Source of the DNA: Chersky-806 sp038252255
Lineage (GTDB): Bacteria; Actinomycetota; Acidimicrobiia; IMCC26256; JAENVU01
Assembly (NCBI GenBank): GCA_038252255.1
Contig: JBBSAM010000005.1
Span: 1-64,000 of the forward strand
DNA length: 64,000 nt
Direction of reading: 5' to 3'
Positions 16,309-25,676 of this stretch are shown one piece after another. The position numbers were made by a program, and so were the translations under genes. Numbering within the stretch: the first letter of the stretch is position 1; every line of letters begins with the position of its first letter. The notes under the pieces are model-generated. The model was not told where the DNA came from. It worked only from the letters and a program-made list of their open reading frames with translations, and did no database searches.

Positions 16309-16412
16309 CAACCCGAACTCTAAAGAGGGGGTGGGACAACTACCCCTGAGCACCAAGAGCTCAGTTTGAGATTCGGATGTTCAGGAGCCTCTGTGAGCAA
16401 CCGCGCCGGAGC

Positions 16413-16440
16413 CTGACACACGCCGGGACCGGCATAGGGT
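16413..16440 (+). promoter_or_regulatory. housekeeping-type promoter of the kinase gene
   Basis: CTGACA (16413-16418), a 16-base spacer and TAGGGT (16435-16440) fit an actinobacterial -35/-10 pair, 42 bases ahead of ATG 16483. Confidence 0.4.
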
Positions 16441-16482
16441 GGGCTCGACGCGAGTTTCGAGGCGCAGGGACGGCGGCAGAAC

Positions 16483-17160
16483 ATGGACAACGGCACCCGC
16501 GGCGAGCTGCTCAGTCGCCTGGCCGAGGCGGTCGGATCGTTCACGATCGCGCACCCGACGCGGGTCGCGGTCGACGGACCGCCCGCCGCGGGCAAGACCA
16601 CGCTGGCCGACGAGCTCGCCGTCGTCCTGCGCGCGCAGGGCCGCGAAGTCATCCGCGCGTCGATCGAAGGCTTCCTCTTCCCCCGGTCACAGCGCTATCG
16701 GAGCGGCGTGTACTCGGGCGAAGCCTGCTTTCACGACAGCTTCGACTACGACGCGCTGCACCGGGTCCTGCTCGATCCGCTGGGCCCGGGCGGAGACCGA
16801 AGGTTCCAGCGGGCGGTCTACGACAAGAGCACGGACACCGCACTGTCCCAGGCGATCAGCACGGCATCCGCCGACGCGGTGCTGCTCTTCGAGGGCGTGT
16901 TCCTCCTGCGCCCGGAGCTGATTGATCGGTGGGACCTGCGGATCCTCGTATCCGCCGCGTTCGAGGAGACACTGGATCGCGCCCGGACCCGCGACCAGGC
17001 GCTGTACGGATCCGCCACCGAAGTCGAGCGACGCTTCCGCAACCGCTACCTACCCGCCCAACAGCTCTACTTCGACGCGGCCCGCCCGACCGATCACGCC
17101 GACGTCATCGTGCACAACGACGAGCCCCAGCAACCGGCATGGGAGGCCCGAACACTCTGA
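16483..17160 (+). CDS. uridine-kinase-like P-loop phosphotransferase
   Basis: A 225-residue NTPase. RVAVDGPPAAGKTTLADELA is the Walker A, and VLLFEGVFLLRPEL resembles the Walker B/lid entry of the uridine kinase/phosphoribulokinase superfamily. ASIEGFLFPRSQRYRSG corresponds to the D-F-Y substrate segment of uridine kinases, but the usual Asp is replaced by Glu. The substrate may be a nucleoside or another small alcohol; the true substrate is open. The gene stands alone, with a housekeeping-like promoter. Confidence 0.75.
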   Translation: MDNGTRGELLSRLAEAVGSFTIAHPTRVAVDGPPAAGKTTLADELAVVLRAQGREVIRASIEGFLFPRSQRYRSGVYSGEACFHDSFDYDALHRVLLDPLGPGGDRRFQRAVYDKSTDTALSQAISTASADAVLLFEGVFLLRPELIDRWDLRILVSAAFEETLDRARTRDQALYGSATEVERRFRNRYLPAQQLYFDAARPTDHADVIVHNDEPQQPAWEARTL

Positions 17161-17329
17161 TCAGATGCACAGGACTTGACCATGGCTCAACCTCGTGGAT
17201 CCGATCCCGGCTGCAGAGGGACGACGAGCACGACGGTCACCACCGACGGTCCCGGTGCGAGCCACACGGACGCAATCTGTCGGAATCCGTAGGCTCCCGC
17301 GTACCGGTTCGGAGGGGGTCACGGGTACC

Positions 17330-17926
17330 GTGGGTCGCGTGATGCACAGGCTCTTCTCGGGCGCGGCGATCGCGGGTGCGGTGGTTGCCGGCGTGATGCT
17401 CGCGGGGTGTGGTTCGTCCTCGTCGGGATCGCCCCCGGTGAAGACGGCCGCGGTGCCCTCCACCAAGGCGCCGGTGCCGGTCGCGGCGGAGCCCGCGGGC
17501 CCGAATCCGTCCCGATCCGCCCAGATGGTCTGCGCCGAAGAGGCCCAGAAGGACATTGCCCAGGCGCTCGGCATCACACCGACCCAGGTCACGACGCCGA
17601 CCTGGGTCGACCACGTGTACTCGTGCCAGTACGTGTACCCGAACGCGGTCATCACGCTGTCCGTCAAGGAGCTGAGCAGCGCGGCCGAGACGAGGGCGTA
17701 CTTCGACGGGCTGGGCACCGCGCTGGGTCGGCGCTCCGTGTCGATCGAGCTGGGGGACGGCGCGTTCCGCACCAGGAACGGCAGCGTCGTCGCCCGCAAG
17801 GACTACAAGGTCCTCGAGATCGATGTCGCGCGGGTTCCCGCACAATTCGGCAGGTTCGATCTCCCGCCGGCGCGGGTGGCGCTCAACGTCGCCGCAACCC
17901 TCATCGGGTGCTGGACCGGCGCCTAG
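17330..17926 (+). CDS. secreted lipoprotein of unknown function
   Basis: About 198 residues. A lipoprotein signal (MHRLFSGAAIAGAVVAGVML, lipobox LAGC) is followed by a Ser/Pro-rich linker and a globular domain with conserved-looking Cys residues (MVCAEEAQKDIAQALGI, YSCQYVYPNAVITLSV). No known family is recognised. GGAGGGGG at 17311 favours GTG 17330, but ATG 17342, where the signal begins, is equally possible. A GGGTAC sequence at 17323 resembles a SigB -10 box, but its upstream spacing is too short to call. Confidence 0.75.
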   Translation: MGRVMHRLFSGAAIAGAVVAGVMLAGCGSSSSGSPPVKTAAVPSTKAPVPVAAEPAGPNPSRSAQMVCAEEAQKDIAQALGITPTQVTTPTWVDHVYSCQYVYPNAVITLSVKELSSAAETRAYFDGLGTALGRRSVSIELGDGAFRTRNGSVVARKDYKVLEIDVARVPAQFGRFDLPPARVALNVAATLIGCWTGA

Positions 17927-18056
17927 GAGCTCCAGCTCGACGGCCGAGATTTCTCGCAATTGGCCACCGAGCGTGTTCGCGGCCGTTGCACGACCGGACC
18001 TCCGTCTCTAGCGTCGGTCTCGCCTAAGCCGCGGGGAGCAACAGAGCGCTGGCGAG

Positions 18057-18084
18057 CGGGCCCCGACCTCGGTCGCGGGGCCCG
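18057..18084. terminator. hairpin between convergent genes
   Basis: CGGGCCCC (18057-18064) pairs with GGGGCCCG (18077-18084) across a 12-base loop. It lies between the ends of the rightward lipoprotein gene and the leftward methyltransferase gene and could serve both. Confidence 0.55.
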
Positions 18085-18108
18085 ACTCGCGTGTGGGGCC
18101 GGAAGCGG

Positions 18109-18867
18109 TCAGCGCACCGCGGTGATCATGAGGTGCCAACCGATCGCCTTGCCGAGCTCGCGCCGGACGCCGAGTGGTGTCTTGGTGGTGAGCGGGCCGA
18201 AGCCGTACGTGAACGGGTACTCGGTGTGGACCGTCACGTCACTGAACGCGCCGAAGAGCTGCTTCACTCCCTTGCGGCTGTACGTGTAGACGACGGGGCA
18301 GTGGTCCTTGCGGTCCTTCGGGGACTCGTACGGCAGTCGGAACGCCTTGTGCACGAGGTTCACCAGCGAGTCGCGGGCGTACAGCATGATCAGCGCCTTA
18401 CCGCCGGGCTTCAGCACGCGGTGCACTTCGCTGACGGCCTTCTCGATGTCCGGGGTGTGGTGCAGCACGCCGAACGAATAGACGACGTCGAAGGTCGCGT
18501 CGGGGAAGTCCAGGTTCTCCGCGTTCGCGCGGCGGAAGTCGATCGTCACCCCGGCGTGCTGCGCGTACTCCCGGGCTACCGCGAGCGCATTCTCGGTGAG
18601 GTCCACCGCGGTCACGTCGAAGCCGGCCTTCGCGAGCTGGATGCTGTCCACGCCGATTCCGCACCCGACCTCGAGCAGCTTGCCGTGGCTGCCCGCGAGT
18701 GACGCGAACAACTCGGCGAGGTGGTAGTGCGTCGCGTAGCGGCGCTCCTCGATCTCGCGGAAGTACTCGGCCGACGCCCGTGCCTCGTCGGTGTAGTACT
18801 CGTTGTTGACGTGTCCTTCCCAGAAGTCCTTGACCGTCTCGACGGTCGGCTCGGGCTCGGGCGCCAT
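18109..18867 (-). CDS. class I SAM-dependent methyltransferase
   Basis: A 252-residue Rossmann methyltransferase. LLEVGCGIGVDSIQLAKAG is motif I, VTAVDLTENAL motif II, FDVVYSFGVLHHTPDIEKA motif IV, and VLKPGGKALIMLYARDSL the post-motif. The N-terminal FWEGHVNNEYY segment is typical of methyltransferases in polysaccharide clusters. It starts 5 bp after the AsnB-like gene and is probably co-transcribed with it. The target (a sugar or a small precursor) is unknown. The open frame continues upstream over the AsnB end, but ATG 18867 is the sensible start. Confidence 0.85.
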   Translation of the reverse strand: MAPEPEPTVETVKDFWEGHVNNEYYTDEARASAEYFREIEERRYATHYHLAELFASLAGSHGKLLEVGCGIGVDSIQLAKAGFDVTAVDLTENALAVAREYAQHAGVTIDFRRANAENLDFPDATFDVVYSFGVLHHTPDIEKAVSEVHRVLKPGGKALIMLYARDSLVNLVHKAFRLPYESPKDRKDHCPVVYTYSRKGVKQLFGAFSDVTVHTEYPFTYGFGPLTTKTPLGVRRELGKAIGWHLMITAVR

Positions 18868-18872
18868 CACAC

Positions 18873-20801
18873 TCACGCTCCTTCTGCGGCGGCCGGTCGG
18901 ACCGAGCCGCCCCTTGAGGTTGTCACAGCCTGCGACTCGATGAACACGTCGTGCCAGAGCTCGAAGCCGATCATCTGCCACAGCATGAAGTAGTGCCAGC
19001 GCATCCTCTGATGCGGCTTGGCGTCCAGCACCCCCCGCACGAACTCGGGGTTGAACACACCGGAGCGGGCGAGCCGCTCGGGGGTCAGCAGCTCCCGCGC
19101 CATGGGTCCGAGGTCCTTCTGCCACTGCTCCACCGGGTTGAACGTGAAGCCCCACTTCTTCTTGTCGAGCACCCGGTCCGGGAGCACCCCGCGCAGCGCG
19201 TCCTTCAGCAGGCCCTTCATGCCGCTCCCGAACCGGAGCTCGTCCGGGATGCGAGCCGCGAAGCGGACGAGCTCGAGATCGAGGAGGGGGACGCGGGACT
19301 CGACGGAGTGGGCCATCGACATCGTGTCCTCGTTGTGCAGGAAGTCCGAAACCATCTTCTGGGAGAACTCGGCTTGCAGCACCTGCGCTTCGAGCGACGC
19401 GTCATTGTCGAAGTACTGGTCGAAGTCCTCACGGCTCTCGGTGGCCAACCGGTCGACGAACTCCGGGGTGTACACGCGGCGCACGAGCTGCTCGTTGAAG
19501 TCCCAGGCGTTGCGCAGGAGCAGGTAGTGACGGGCACCGTCGTCCGAGGCCGCGAGCCATTCGAGCTTGCGGGTCGAGAGGTCGAGCTGCGGACGGCCGA
19601 GCGCCGCGACCCGGCGCGCGGTCCAGTCGAGCGCGGGGGACAGCGCGTGGACGGTGCTGCCGACGATGCCCGAGCGCATCCGCCGGGTGCGGCCGAGGTA
19701 GCCGTAGATGTCATAGCCGGCGAACAGCTCGTCGCCACCGAGCCCGGAGAGCACGACGGTCACGTGCTCGCCGATGAAGCGGTGGAGCAGGTAGAGCTGC
19801 AGCGAGTTGACCTTGGGCTGCTCCGAGAAGCGGATCGCCTCGGCGAGATACGGGAGCACCGGCTCGGTGAGGACCATCTCGTGGTGCTCGGTCTCGTACT
19901 TCCTCGCGACGAAGCGCGCGTCGTCAAGCTCGTCGGTCGGCTCGTCGAAGCCGAGGCTGAAGGTGTTGATCGGCCCGGAGTACCCGCGCCTGATCATCGC
20001 GACGATCGAGCTGGAGTCGATGCCTCCGGAGAGCGAGACGCCGAGCGGGACGTCGGACAGCAGCTGGCGCTTCACCGCGGCCTCGTAGTGACTGCGGATG
20101 CCCTCGAGCCAATCGTTGCGGCTGAGCGACCCGTCCGGCGTCCAGTCCACCTCGGCGTAGGAGTAGTGACGCGACTCGGTGCCGTCGAACTCGAGGATGT
20201 GGCCGGGCGGGAGCTGGCGGATCCCCCGGAACATCGTGCGCTCTCCCGGCACGTACCGCACGTTCATCGAGAGGTGCAGGCTCGCTTCGTCCAGCTCGGC
20301 GTGGACGAGCCCGCTGGCCAGCACCGCCTTCGCTTCCGACCCGAAGGCGAGCCGACCGGGGCGCTCCGCGTACACGACGGGCTTCACGCCGAGCGGGTCT
20401 CGGACGACGAACAGCTTGCCGAGCCGGCGGTCGAAGAGCGCGAAACCGAAGATTCCGTTCAGCCGGGAGACGAAGCCGATCCCCTCGTCCTCGTAGAGGT
20501 GGGGGAGGACCTCGGTGTCACACGTGGTGTGGAGCGTGTGGCCGCGCTCGAGGACGAGCCGGCGCAGCTCGGGGTAGTTGTAGGTCTCGCCGTTGTAGAC
20601 GACCACGACCGAGCCGTCCTCGTTCGACATCGGCTGGACACCGCCGTGCACGTCCTGGATGGCGAGCCGCCGGTTGCCGAGGCAGACGCCGTCACCGACG
20701 AAGAAGCCCTCACCGTCGGGACCGCGGTGCGCGATCGTGTTGGCCATCGCGCGGATCAGGCCTTCGTCACCGAACCCGTAGGTACCCGCGATCCCGCACA
20801 T
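18873..20801 (-). CDS. asparagine synthase (glutamine-hydrolysing) family protein
   Basis: A 642-residue protein. The N-terminal glutamine amidotransferase has catalytic C2 (MCGIAGTYGF), NRRLAIQD, YNGETYNYPELR and the R/D residues of the glutamine pocket. The synthetase domain has the PP-loop SLSGGIDSSSIVAMI at about residue 255 and GLGGDELFAGYDIYGYLGR. Genes of this kind in exopolysaccharide loci probably amidate uronic acids or other carboxylates instead of making free asparagine; this is inference from context. It heads a two-gene leftward operon with a methyltransferase. Confidence 0.9.
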   Translation of the reverse strand: MCGIAGTYGFGDEGLIRAMANTIAHRGPDGEGFFVGDGVCLGNRRLAIQDVHGGVQPMSNEDGSVVVVYNGETYNYPELRRLVLERGHTLHTTCDTEVLPHLYEDEGIGFVSRLNGIFGFALFDRRLGKLFVVRDPLGVKPVVYAERPGRLAFGSEAKAVLASGLVHAELDEASLHLSMNVRYVPGERTMFRGIRQLPPGHILEFDGTESRHYSYAEVDWTPDGSLSRNDWLEGIRSHYEAAVKRQLLSDVPLGVSLSGGIDSSSIVAMIRRGYSGPINTFSLGFDEPTDELDDARFVARKYETEHHEMVLTEPVLPYLAEAIRFSEQPKVNSLQLYLLHRFIGEHVTVVLSGLGGDELFAGYDIYGYLGRTRRMRSGIVGSTVHALSPALDWTARRVAALGRPQLDLSTRKLEWLAASDDGARHYLLLRNAWDFNEQLVRRVYTPEFVDRLATESREDFDQYFDNDASLEAQVLQAEFSQKMVSDFLHNEDTMSMAHSVESRVPLLDLELVRFAARIPDELRFGSGMKGLLKDALRGVLPDRVLDKKKWGFTFNPVEQWQKDLGPMARELLTPERLARSGVFNPEFVRGVLDAKPHQRMRWHYFMLWQMIGFELWHDVFIESQAVTTSRGGSVRPAAAEGA

Positions 20802-20881
20802 TCAGCCGCTTAACCTCCGGGGCGGACTCACGGAATCCGCGTACTGCGCGTGGACCCGGCGCGCTGCCTCGGTCTGGCGCC

Positions 20882-20910
20882 TGGAGGTAGCGAATCCGGA
20901 CAACTAGTCT
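20882..20910 (+). promoter_or_regulatory. possible promoter of the first yfhO-like gene
   Basis: TAGTCT (20905-20910) fits a -10 element, with TGGAGG 17 bases upstream as a poor -35. It lies 27 bases before ATG 20938 in the 136-bp divergent region. Confidence 0.3.
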
Positions 20911-20937
20911 ATCGGCGAGCAACGGGCAGAGGAATAC

Positions 20938-23868
20938 ATGGGGGCAACGAGCGTCGGTGAGTCGTCGCGCGAAGGGCGCGGCCGCGCAAGGTGGGCGCTT
21001 ATTGTCTGCGGCGCGACGATCGTGATGGCCATCGGTGGTCCGCTGGTTGGTCGCGGCATCTTCATCGGCACGAGCATCGTTCGCAGTGAGCTGCCGTGGA
21101 ATCTCGAAACTGCATCGAGCTTCGAGTACCGACTCCCACCCCTCAATGACACGGTCGAGATCGGAGCGCCGGAGCGCATCTTGATCCGTGACACGCTCGT
21201 GAACGATCACCACGTGGCGCTCTGGGATCCGTTCGCCAACGGCGGTACCCCGCTCGGCTCGCAGCCGAACACCGGGATCTTCGCACCCCTGAGCTGGCCG
21301 CTCCTGCTGCTCGGGGTGCGGCTCGGCTCCGCGTGGTCGGGCCTTCTTCGATTGGCAGTTGCGGCGTCCGGAACGTACTTCCTGCTGCGCCGGCTCGGAC
21401 TCTCCCGGTTTGCGGCGGTGTGTGGCGGGCTCGCCTACTGTACGAGCGGCTTCATCGTCTCGTGGAACAACTGGCCGCAGGCGGACCTGGCGGCGCTGCT
21501 CCCTCTCCTCTTCCTCGCCACGGATGGTCTCCGCGAGCGGCGGGGTGTCCTTGATTTCGTCGCAGTGGCAGCGTTGGTCGGAGCGATGCTGCTCGAGGGC
21601 TACCCTCCGCTTCTCATCGCCACGTTCTACGCGCTGGGCGGGTTCCTGCTCGTGCGGTGGTGGGAGTCCACGCGCGATGAGGCACGCGGGAGTCTTACGC
21701 TCATGGCGCGTCTGCGGGTCGGGTTCAGACCCGCGTGGCTCTTGGCCGGGGCGGTCGTGTCGGGAGTTGCCTTAGCCGCCTTTCAGCTCTTGCCATTCGT
21801 CATACGCCTCGGTACGTACGACACGTCGTACCGGTCATCAGGCGCGGATCGGCAATTTCCTTCCTCAGCGCTGCTCACAGCGATCTTCCCCTGGGCTCAG
21901 GGAAACCCGGCGCACCGTGGCACTTCGATCCCGTACGACCATGTCACGAACTTCTCGATCACTGAGCAGTTCGTCTTCCTCGGCGCGGCGGCCGTGGTGC
22001 TCGTGTTCCTGGCGCTGCTCGTCGGTCCTCCGAAGCGGGTGACCTCGGGCGTCTACCGATACTGTGCCGCCGTCACCGGACTGCTCCTCCTTGTGTTGTT
22101 CGGCTCGCGCATCGGTCCACTGCCGAGCGTGGGCAGGTGGCTGCGGAACGCGGTCTACGCACTTCCGGGAATGAGCGAGGTTCCGCTGCACCGCCTCGTC
22201 GCACCACTCTTGTTCTTTGCGGCCCTGTTAGCGGCGTTCGGCATTGAGCATGTGGTCAGCTCAGATCGTGCCACCGTTGCGTTCGGCGGGCGGCGGCTCG
22301 CACGGGCGGGCCTGATTGCCGCCTTTGCCGGGTACCTGTTAGTTCCGGCACTGAGCAGCGAACTCCATCTGACCGTGTCGACGACGCGGAATATCTACTA
22401 CGGCGTTCCCCGCACCGTGGCGCAGCGCGCCTACATTCTCACGAGCACGATCGTGCCCTTGCTCATAGCGATTGCAACGGTGGTGGCGATCGTTATCGCG
22501 TTGCGGTTCCGCGGGAGCGCGCGTCAGGTTGCGATCGGTGTGATCCCGGTGCTGCTGGCAGTCGAGGGGCTACTCGTCACGACCGTGATGTTCCCGCGAG
22601 TGCCTGACCAGGACTTCTATCCGGAGACCGGAGTGACCCGGTATCTCCACGATCATCTCGGACACGAGCGCATCGCCCCCGCTGGCCGGATGCTCTACTT
22701 CGGGACGAACGCGGTATACGGGCTGCGCTCCGTCGGCGGGCATTCGTTCACGCCGCCGGCGTGGCGCGAACTCGTGAACGTGGCGGGCTCGATGGGTAGC
22801 GATCCGACTCAGTTGCGTCTCACTGGCAGCCTGGGCCTAGCGCAGTCACCGGTGCTCGACCGCCTTGGCGCTCGGTACCTTGTCACCTCTCCGTCCGGCG
22901 CGTTTGGAGTGCCCGAGCCTGCCTCAGGTGCCGTGCGGGATGTCGTGCTGGGAAACGGGGCCAGCCGCGCAGGGGTCGTCGCTCCGGGACCGCTGCGGGC
23001 GGTCGTGCTGCAAGTCCGCGGCCCGAACCTGCTGCGAGGTGATCTGGCGTTTCTGGACGTCACCGTGCGGGACCCGTCGGGTCGGATCTTCGCCCGTGGT
23101 CAGCGTCGGCTTATCTCCCTCGCCCGAGACACTCGCTACATCGTTCCTGTCCCGGGCGATCGATTGCCGACCGGGGGCCCGTGGACTATCCAAGTCGCGC
23201 TCCGATCGAATCGGCGTGACACAGCGCGGCTCGCCGCCAAGAGCAACGGAGTCCTGAGCATCGGTTCGGTCAGACCGGCCGACGACGGTCTACGGCTCGT
23301 CTACACCGACGCCGGAGCGACCGTCTACCGCAGGCTCGCGGCGCTGCCGCGCATCCGGTGGGCGAGTCGCACGGTCACGGTCCCGGGCGGGCGCGCGCGT
23401 CGCAATCTGCTGATGACGGGCGATCTGCCCGACGACACCGTCATCCTTGATCGACCGGGACCCCGGGCGTCCGGTCGGCCGGCGAGAGTCGTGGTCAAGA
23501 GGGACTCCGGCGACGAGATACGTGCCGAGGTGAACGCGAAGGGTGCGGGCTACCTCGTGGTGGCCGACGCGATTCAGGACGACTGGAGTGTGACCGTCGA
23601 CGGCCGGCCGGCCAAGTTACGGGATGCGGACCATGCCGTGGTCGCGGTCCTGGTACCGGCCGGGCGACACGTGATCGAACTCTCAGCCACACCGCGCGGA
23701 TGGCGAACCGGAATCGTAGTGAGCCTCGGCGCGGTGCTCGTACTGGCGCTCGTCCTCGCGTGGGGTCTGCTGATCCGCCGGCGGTCTCGGGCGCGCAGCG
23801 CAGCCACTGAGCGACCGGACGTGGACGCGGAAGATCAGGACCCGTCTGCGAAGGTGTTCTCGAAGTAA
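20938..23868 (+). CDS. YfhO-like large membrane protein (copy 1)
   Basis: A 976-residue protein with about a dozen transmembrane helices in the first 540 residues, then a soluble beta-rich region and one last helix before a basic tail. WDPFANGGTPLGSQPNTGIF, LAYCTSGFIVSWNNWPQADL and GYPPLLIATFYALGGFLLVR are typical of YfhO-family GT-C-like proteins, some of which glycosylate cell-wall polymers with lipid-linked sugars. It is closely related along its whole length to the protein at 32066-35011. ATG 20938 has AGAGG 5 bases upstream. Codon use appears less GC-rich than in the flanking asnB and DUF354 genes. The final 34 bp overlap the convergent DUF354 gene. Confidence 0.85.
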   Translation: MGATSVGESSREGRGRARWALIVCGATIVMAIGGPLVGRGIFIGTSIVRSELPWNLETASSFEYRLPPLNDTVEIGAPERILIRDTLVNDHHVALWDPFANGGTPLGSQPNTGIFAPLSWPLLLLGVRLGSAWSGLLRLAVAASGTYFLLRRLGLSRFAAVCGGLAYCTSGFIVSWNNWPQADLAALLPLLFLATDGLRERRGVLDFVAVAALVGAMLLEGYPPLLIATFYALGGFLLVRWWESTRDEARGSLTLMARLRVGFRPAWLLAGAVVSGVALAAFQLLPFVIRLGTYDTSYRSSGADRQFPSSALLTAIFPWAQGNPAHRGTSIPYDHVTNFSITEQFVFLGAAAVVLVFLALLVGPPKRVTSGVYRYCAAVTGLLLLVLFGSRIGPLPSVGRWLRNAVYALPGMSEVPLHRLVAPLLFFAALLAAFGIEHVVSSDRATVAFGGRRLARAGLIAAFAGYLLVPALSSELHLTVSTTRNIYYGVPRTVAQRAYILTSTIVPLLIAIATVVAIVIALRFRGSARQVAIGVIPVLLAVEGLLVTTVMFPRVPDQDFYPETGVTRYLHDHLGHERIAPAGRMLYFGTNAVYGLRSVGGHSFTPPAWRELVNVAGSMGSDPTQLRLTGSLGLAQSPVLDRLGARYLVTSPSGAFGVPEPASGAVRDVVLGNGASRAGVVAPGPLRAVVLQVRGPNLLRGDLAFLDVTVRDPSGRIFARGQRRLISLARDTRYIVPVPGDRLPTGGPWTIQVALRSNRRDTARLAAKSNGVLSIGSVRPADDGLRLVYTDAGATVYRRLAALPRIRWASRTVTVPGGRARRNLLMTGDLPDDTVILDRPGPRASGRPARVVVKRDSGDEIRAEVNAKGAGYLVVADAIQDDWSVTVDGRPAKLRDADHAVVAVLVPAGRHVIELSATPRGWRTGIVVSLGAVLVLALVLAWGLLIRRRSRARSAATERPDVDAEDQDPSAKVFSK

Positions 23869-24872
23869 TCGACCATCCACTGGGTGACGTCGATCTTGTC
23901 GGCGAGCAGGCGCTCCCGGGCCAGCTGGCCGAGCTCGCGGGGCGAGTTGGCGAGGAGCTTCTCCACTGTGGTGACCGCGCGGTCGTACTGGTCGTCGGTG
24001 AAATGACGCACGAGGCCGTAGCGGCGCTCTTCGTCGTCGGTGTAGCCGCGGCCGGTCGTGGCGATCATCACGGCGGGCACGCCGAGCACCGCCGCCTCGG
24101 ACGACATCGTCGCCGACTCGCCGACGATCATCTGCGCGTGGGCCAGCAGGTGGTGGATGTCCTCGACCGGCCCCTTCACCTCGAGTGGCACGAGGTCGTC
24201 CGGCAGGGCCGCCTCGGACGAGATGAGCACCCGCCCGTGCCGGGCGAGGATCTCCACGAGGTTCCGCTTCTGGGCCGCGGTGAAGCCCGTCTCGCGCCGG
24301 TCGTGCACGGCCTGCCAGGAGACGAACCGCACGAGTGAGTACTGCTCGCCCTGCTCGATGCCGTACCCGGCGAGCTTCGCGGGGTCGGGCGTGAACCGGT
24401 TGGGGTGGAGGTAGGCCAGCTCGTGGTAGCCGGGGTAGCGGCGGTGCGTACCGCGAACGTTGCCCTGGTAGCAGTCCGGCGTGACGACGCTGTGCGCGAG
24501 CGGGTAGACGAACCAGTTCGTCTGGCGCGCGAACTCCGTGTCGTAGAACACGACGGCCGGCACCTTCTTGATCTTGCCCGCGAGCGCGATCGACGGGCCC
24601 ATGATCCCGGTCATCACGTCCGGTTGGAACCGGTCCATGATCCGCATGAGCGAACGGGTGCGCTGTGACATCTCCGTCACCAGCCCGACGCCGCCGCTCT
24701 TCTGCACCGAGATCTGCTCGTAGGGCAGGCCGTACTGCTCGAGCAGGTCGACGGACCGGTCCTTGTCCCGAGCGGTGATGGTGAGCTCGTGGCCGCGCCG
24801 GTCCATGACCTCGTAGAAGTTGCGGAAGAAGTGGACGTGGGCCGGGTGCAGGATGTCGATGAGGATGCGCAT
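23835..24872 (-). CDS. DUF354 family glycosyltransferase-like protein
   Basis: A 345-residue protein with the two-Rossmann GT-B arrangement of DUF354, distantly like UDP-GlcNAc 2-epimerase. Hallmarks are ILIDILHPAHVHFFRNFYEV, MTGIMGPSIALAGKIKKVPA, FYDTEFARQTNWFVYPLAH and GESATMSSEAAVLGVPAVMI. It likely transfers or epimerises a nucleotide sugar in the surface polysaccharide pathway. It follows the methyltransferase gene by 3 bp in a leftward three-gene operon. Confidence 0.85.
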   Translation of the reverse strand: MRILIDILHPAHVHFFRNFYEVMDRRGHELTITARDKDRSVDLLEQYGLPYEQISVQKSGGVGLVTEMSQRTRSLMRIMDRFQPDVMTGIMGPSIALAGKIKKVPAVVFYDTEFARQTNWFVYPLAHSVVTPDCYQGNVRGTHRRYPGYHELAYLHPNRFTPDPAKLAGYGIEQGEQYSLVRFVSWQAVHDRRETGFTAAQKRNLVEILARHGRVLISSEAALPDDLVPLEVKGPVEDIHHLLAHAQMIVGESATMSSEAAVLGVPAVMIATTGRGYTDDEERRYGLVRHFTDDQYDRAVTTVEKLLANSPRELGQLARERLLADKIDVTQWMVDYFENTFADGS

Positions 24873-24875
24873 CGC

Positions 24876-25676
24876 TCAGCCGGCCTTCTGGGCTTCGCTC
24901 GTCACCGGCCGGTGCGCGACCGCCAGCACACCCGCACCCCACCGGGGCCGCGACCACTTCCCCAGGTACGAGAAGGCGAGCAGGAAGGGGAACGCGAGCG
25001 CGTAGAGGACCTTCCGCTGCTGGTCGGCGCCGCTGATGGAGTACGAGATGTTGTTCGTGAACGTCTCGATGATCCCGTACGTGTAATGGCTCTCCTCCAC
25101 CTCGAACCCCGCGCTGCCGAGCTTGCTGATCAGCTCCTCGGACCGGTAGCCGGGGCGGACGTGCCCGGGGACGTCGAAGTTCACGCGGCGGCCGAAGGCG
25201 AACCAGCGCCGGTCGTGGCCCGGAACATGGTTGACGAGCCGGCCGCCGGGCCGCAGCGCCCGCAGCAGCCCCTTCATCGCGGTGACGTCGTCCTCCACGT
25301 GCTCGAGGTTGTCGACGCTGACGACGAGGTCGAACTCGGCGTCGAAGTCGAGCTTCGTCACGTCGCCCTGCTGGAAGCGCAGGTTCGTGAGCCCGGCGCG
25401 GCGCGCGATCTCGTTGGCCCGGTCCACGAGCGCGGGTTCCAGCTCGACGCCGACGACCTGCGCCTCCGGGTGACGCTTGGCCAGCTCGATCGAGAAGACA
25501 CCACCGCCGCACCCCGCATCGAGGATGTCCCGGTAGGTGCCGTCCGTCGCGGGCAGCACGCGCCGGAGGCGGATGCGCAGCCCGTTCGCGGGCGCGCCGA
25601 GCAGCTTGGCGTACGTGCGCTCGAACCGGCTGCGCCCGGGGTCGAACGAGAGCTCACGACCCGGGAAGCCCTTCAC
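24876..25676 (-). CDS. class I SAM-dependent methyltransferase
   Basis: A 266-residue methyltransferase: ILDAGCGGGVFSIELAKRHP, VVGVELEPALVDRANEIARR, FDLVVSVDNLEHVEDDVTAM, RALRPGGRLVNHVPGHDRRW. A C-terminal hydrophobic segment (VLYALAFPFLLAFSYLGKW) suggests membrane association, as for enzymes acting on lipid-linked sugars. GTG 25676 overlaps the TGA of the upstream gene (GTGA), which fixes the start; the longer open frame is antisense noise. Confidence 0.83.
   Translation of the reverse strand: MKGFPGRELSFDPGRSRFERTYAKLLGAPANGLRIRLRRVLPATDGTYRDILDAGCGGGVFSIELAKRHPEAQVVGVELEPALVDRANEIARRAGLTNLRFQQGDVTKLDFDAEFDLVVSVDNLEHVEDDVTAMKGLLRALRPGGRLVNHVPGHDRRWFAFGRRVNFDVPGHVRPGYRSEELISKLGSAGFEVEESHYTYGIIETFTNNISYSISGADQQRKVLYALAFPFLLAFSYLGKWSRPRWGAGVLAVAHRPVTSEAQKAG

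Noticed and set aside
18951..20813. 620-codon open frame antisense to the AsnB-like gene
   Set aside because: Low-complexity composition and full overlap with a well-supported enzyme.
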